64,000 bases of DNA from an uncultured beta proteobacterium (lineage in GTDB: Bacteria > Pseudomonadota > Gammaproteobacteria > Burkholderiales > Burkholderiaceae_C), in the NCBI GenBank assembly GCA_903873485.1, contig CAIQOO010000175.1:62001-126000 (forward strand). Direction: 5' to 3'. The position numbers were made by a program, and so were the translations under genes. Below are positions 61,566 to 64,000 of this stretch, one piece after another; position 1 is the first letter of the stretch; each line of letters opens with the position of its first letter. The notes under the pieces are model-generated. The model was not told the origin of the DNA. It searched no databases and was given only the letters and a program-made list of their open reading frames with translations.

Positions 61566-64000
61566 TCATGCAAAGGTCCGTGCTTCACCGGCACCAAACA
61601 GGTTGCTGGTGCAGCGACCGCACAGGGTCGGGTGGGCGCGGTCTAGCCCGACATCTTCGCGGTAATGCCAGCAGCGCTCGCATTTCACATCATTTGAGGC
61701 GCTAGCCCTTATGCACAGTGCGTCTCCAGCTATTAATTCAATAGTAGATGTGATGAACACAAACTTCAGGTCGGCGCCCAGGCTGGCCAGCAAGGAATGG
61801 TCGAAGGCGCTGACCGTCAGGCTGATATTGGCTTGCAGCGATGAGCCCAACTGACCATCGGCGCGCAGCACCTCAATATGCTTGTTGGCAGCATCGCGCA
61901 GCGCGCGGATGCGCGACCACTTGGCCAGCAAGCTGCTGTCAGGCTCTGCCAGGCTGCAATAGCTGTCGATGAAGATTGATTCGCGGCTGGCAGCAGGCGT
62001 TTTGCCCTCGCGGCCCAGCACGCGCCAGGCCTCTTCGGCGGTAAAGCTCAAAAACGGCGCCATCCAGCGCAGCATGGCCTGCGATATTTGCCACAGCGCG
62101 GTCTGCGCACTGCGCCGCGCCAGCGACTTTGGCGCGGTGGTGTAGAGCCGGTCTTTCAGGATGTCGAGGTAAAACGAGCCTAAATCCTCGCTGCAATAGA
62201 TTTGCAATTTGGCCACCACCGGGTGAAATTCATACACCTCGTAATGCGCCAGGATGTCGGCCTGCAAGATGGCGGCCTGGCTTAGCGCGTAGCGGTCAAT
62301 CTCCAGCAGTTGCCCGGGTGGCACGGCATCGGCATCGGGGTCGAAATCACTGACATTGGCGAGCAAAAACTTCAGCGTGTTGCGAATGCGCCGGTAGGTA
62401 TCGACGACCCGCGCCAAAATTTTGTCGTCACCGGCAATGTCACCCGAATAATCGCTGGCAGCAACCCACAGGCGGATGATTTCGGCCCCGAGTTTTTTGC
62501 TGGTTTCCTGCGGATCGACACCATTGCCGCCGCTCTTGCTCATCTTGTGGCCTTTGCTATCGACGGTGAAGCCGTGCGTCAGAATGCCTTTGTAGGGTGC
62601 CCGGTCGTACATGGCGCAGGCTGTCAGCAGCGACGAGTGGAACCAGCCACGGTGCTGGTCGTGGCCTTCGAGATACAGGTCGGCCTCGGGGCCGGGCGCG
62701 CCAGTGCGGGGGTCGATGTCCTGGTGGCCGCTGCCGGGGTGCGAGCCTTTGAGCACCGTGGTGTGGGTGGTGCCGGAGTCAAACCAGACCTCCAGAATGT
62801 CACTGCTCTTGCGGTAGTGGGCGGCATCCTCGGCGCCCAGAATCGATTCGGTGCTGGCCTTGCTCCAGGCTTCAATGCCGCCGGTTTCCACCATGCTGGC
62901 GGCCAGGTCGAGCAGTTCCATGGTGCGCGGGTGCAGCTCGCCACTGTCCTTGTGCAGAAAAAACGGCAGCGGCACGCCCCAACTGCGCTGGCGGCTGATG
63001 CACCAGTCAGGCCGCCCGGCAATCATGTCGCGCAGGCGAATCTTGCCGCTTTCGGGGTAAAACGCGGTGTTTTCAATCGCGTCAAGTGCCGTCTGCCGCA
63101 GCGTTTTGGGCGCTTTGTCTTTGGTGAAAACACCCGCGCCCGCATCCATGCGGATAAACCACTGGGCGGCGGCGCGGTAGATCACCGGGGTTTTGTGGCG
63201 CCAGCAATGCGGGTAGCTGTGAACGATGGTCTCGGTGGCAAACAGGCGACCGGCCGCGCGCAGCGTGTCGATGATGACCGGGCAGGCTTTCCAGATGTTC
63301 ATGCCGCCAAACAGCGCAAAGTCGGGCGCATAAGTGCCATTGCCCTGCACCGGGTTCAGGATGTCGTCATAAGCCATGCCGTGGGCCACACAACTGTTGA
63401 AATCCTCCACGCCGTAAGCCGGTGCCGAGTGCACGATGCCGGTGCCGTCTTCGGCGGTGGCGTAGTCGGCTAGATAAACCGGGCTGAGACGGTCAAAGCC
63501 GGCATCGACCGCGCAAAGCGGGTGCCTGAACTGCAGTCCGCCGAGGTTTTTGCCCGCTGTGGTGGCGATCACCGTGCCGGTCAGCCCGAAGCGTGCCAGG
63601 CATGACTCGACCAATGTTTCGGCCAGCAGCAGCAGGCCACGCTCGGTATCCACCAGCGCAAAGCTCAAGGCCGGATTCAGGTTGAGCGCCTGGTTGGCGG
63701 GAATGGTCCAGGCGGTGGTGGTCCAGATGACGGCAAAAGCGTCTTTCTCGATCTTCTCCAGGCCGAAAGCGGCTGCCAGCCTGGCCGGTTCTGCACACAA
63801 AAAACTGACATCCAGCGTTTGGGATTTTTTGTCGGCGTATTCGATCTCGAACTCGGCCAGGCTGGAGCCGCAGTCAAAGCACCAATAGACCGGTTTCAAG
63901 CCCCGATAAACAAAGCCGCGCTCAATCACCCGCTTGAAGGCGCGAATCTCGTCGGCCTCGTTCTTGAAGTCCATGGTGCGGTAGGGCTTGTCCCAGTCGC
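61566..64000 (-). CDS. ileS: Isoleucine-tRNA ligase (5' part outside the window)
   Basis: About 810 C-terminal residues of the class I synthetase that charges tRNA-Ile and edits valine. The frame continues past the edge ([11 protein letters not shown]), so the N-terminal HIGH motif is missing. The editing-domain [15 protein letters not shown], the [15 protein letters not shown] motif and the KMSKS loop are present, and the C-terminal zinc site has CERCWHY and CGRC. A segment just before the zinc site ([11 protein letters not shown]) is encoded by a copy of the family repeat. Confidence 0.97.
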   Translation of the reverse strand, partial: DWDKPYRTMDFKNEADEIRAFKRVIERGFVYRGLKPVYWCFDCGSSLAEFEIEYADKKSQTLDVSFLCAEPARLAAAFGLEKIEKDAFAVIWTTTAWTIPANQALNLNPALSFALVDTERGLLLLAETLVESCLARFGLTGTVIATTAGKNLGGLQFRHPLCAVDAGFDRLSPVYLADYATAEDGTGIVHSAPAYGVEDFNSCVAHGMAYDDILNPVQGNGTYAPDFALFGGMNIWKACPVIIDTLRAAGRLFATETIVHSYPHCWRHKTPVIYRAAAQWFIRMDAGAGVFTKDKAPKTLRQTALDAIENTAFYPESGKIRLRDMIAGRPDWCISRQRSWGVPLPFFLHKDSGELHPRTMELLDLAASMVETGGIEAWSKASTESILGAEDAAHYRKSSDILEVWFDSGTTHTTVLKGSHPGSGHQDIDPRTGAPGPEADLYLEGHDQHRGWFHSSLLTACAMYDRAPYKGILTHGFTVDSKGHKMSKSGGNGVDPQETSKKLGAEIIRLWVAASDYSGDIAGDDKILARVVDTYRRIRNTLKFLLANVSDFDPDADAVPPGQLLEIDRYALSQAAILQADILAHYEVYEFHPVVAKLQIYCSEDLGSFYLDILKDRLYTTAPKSLARRSAQTALWQISQAMLRWMAPFLSFTAEEAWRVLGREGKTPAASRESIFIDSYCSLAEPDSSLLAKWSRIRALRDAANKHIEVLRADGQLGSSLQANISLTVSAFDHSLLASLGADLKFVFITSTIELIAGDALCIRASASNDVKCERCWHYREDVGLDRAHPTLCGRCTSNLFGAGEARTFA
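61697..61734 (-). repeat. Family repeat inside ileS
   Basis: On the minus strand it reads AATAGCTGGAGACGCACTG then TGCATAAGGGCTAGCGCCT, preceded by TACTATTGAATT. It is translated in frame within IleS. Confidence 0.75.

Overview
This is a 64 kb stretch of a betaproteobacterial chromosome, most likely Burkholderiales, family Comamonadaceae (Rhodoferax/Polaromonas-like). The evidence is the gene order leuC-ecn-leuD-leuB-asd-fimV-truA-trpF-trpB-trpA-accD, the sdhCDAB-sdhE-gltA cluster beside a GntR gene and mdh, the M48 protease-phhB-rsgA operon, and many copies of a roughly 42-bp repeat (ATAGCT..AGCGCTT..ATAAGGGCTA.AGGCC..TTT) that I associate with this family. No tRNA, rRNA, CRISPR array, integrase or intact insertion sequence was seen. 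The assignment rests on recognition, not on a search.

Layout. 1-4.9 kb: the end of an MscS channel gene, the electron-transfer flavoprotein genes etfB-etfA behind a promoter with a palindromic operator, an acyl-CoA dehydrogenase, and a Tat-exported high-potential iron-sulfur protein. 5.0-10.0 kb: ubiG, gph, fdhD and a large FtsX-like permease. 10.4-25.7 kb: an accessory defence island. It starts with an 1832-residue protein combining DUF4011, a superfamily 1 helicase and a Vsr-like nuclease. A type I restriction-modification operon follows: hsdM, a broken rhuM, hsdS, an OLD-like ATPase/TOPRIM gene, hsdR. The broken rhuM carries a small GIY-YIG nuclease gene between two tandem-repeat arrays, each ending in a palindromic repeat arm. 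25.7-38.0 kb (minus strand): accD, trpA, trpB, trpF, truA, fimV, asd, leuB, leuD, an entericidin and leuC. 38.0-49.7 kb: TCA-cycle block, with gltA, sdhE, sdhB, sdhA, sdhD, sdhC and gntR on the minus strand and mdh, a CitE-like lyase, an exported hypothetical and acnB on the plus strand. 49.8-64 kb: a GNAT acetyltransferase, rpsP-rimM-trmD-rplS, a NUDIX CoA pyrophosphatase, a CobD/CbiB-like protein, hisC, rsgA-phhB-M48 protease, orn, a DEAD-box helicase, a small MITE-like element, lspA and the 3' part of ileS.

How it fits together. Most of the window is housekeeping metabolism: fatty-acid oxidation electron transfer, quinone synthesis, tryptophan and leucine synthesis, the TCA cycle and translation factors. 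The unusual part is the defence island inserted between the FtsX permease gene and accD. The least explained structure is the GIY-YIG gene with palindromic repeats lodged inside rhuM: the carrier reading frame stays open and still ends on the start codon of hsdS. A second theme is repeat DNA that has become coding sequence: copies of the family repeat supply the start and first residues of PhhB, the C-terminal tail of TrpB, a motif near the C-terminus of RsgA and a segment of IleS. A 124-bp element downstream of the DEAD-box gene has perfect 18-bp terminal inverted repeats and an 11-bp target duplication.
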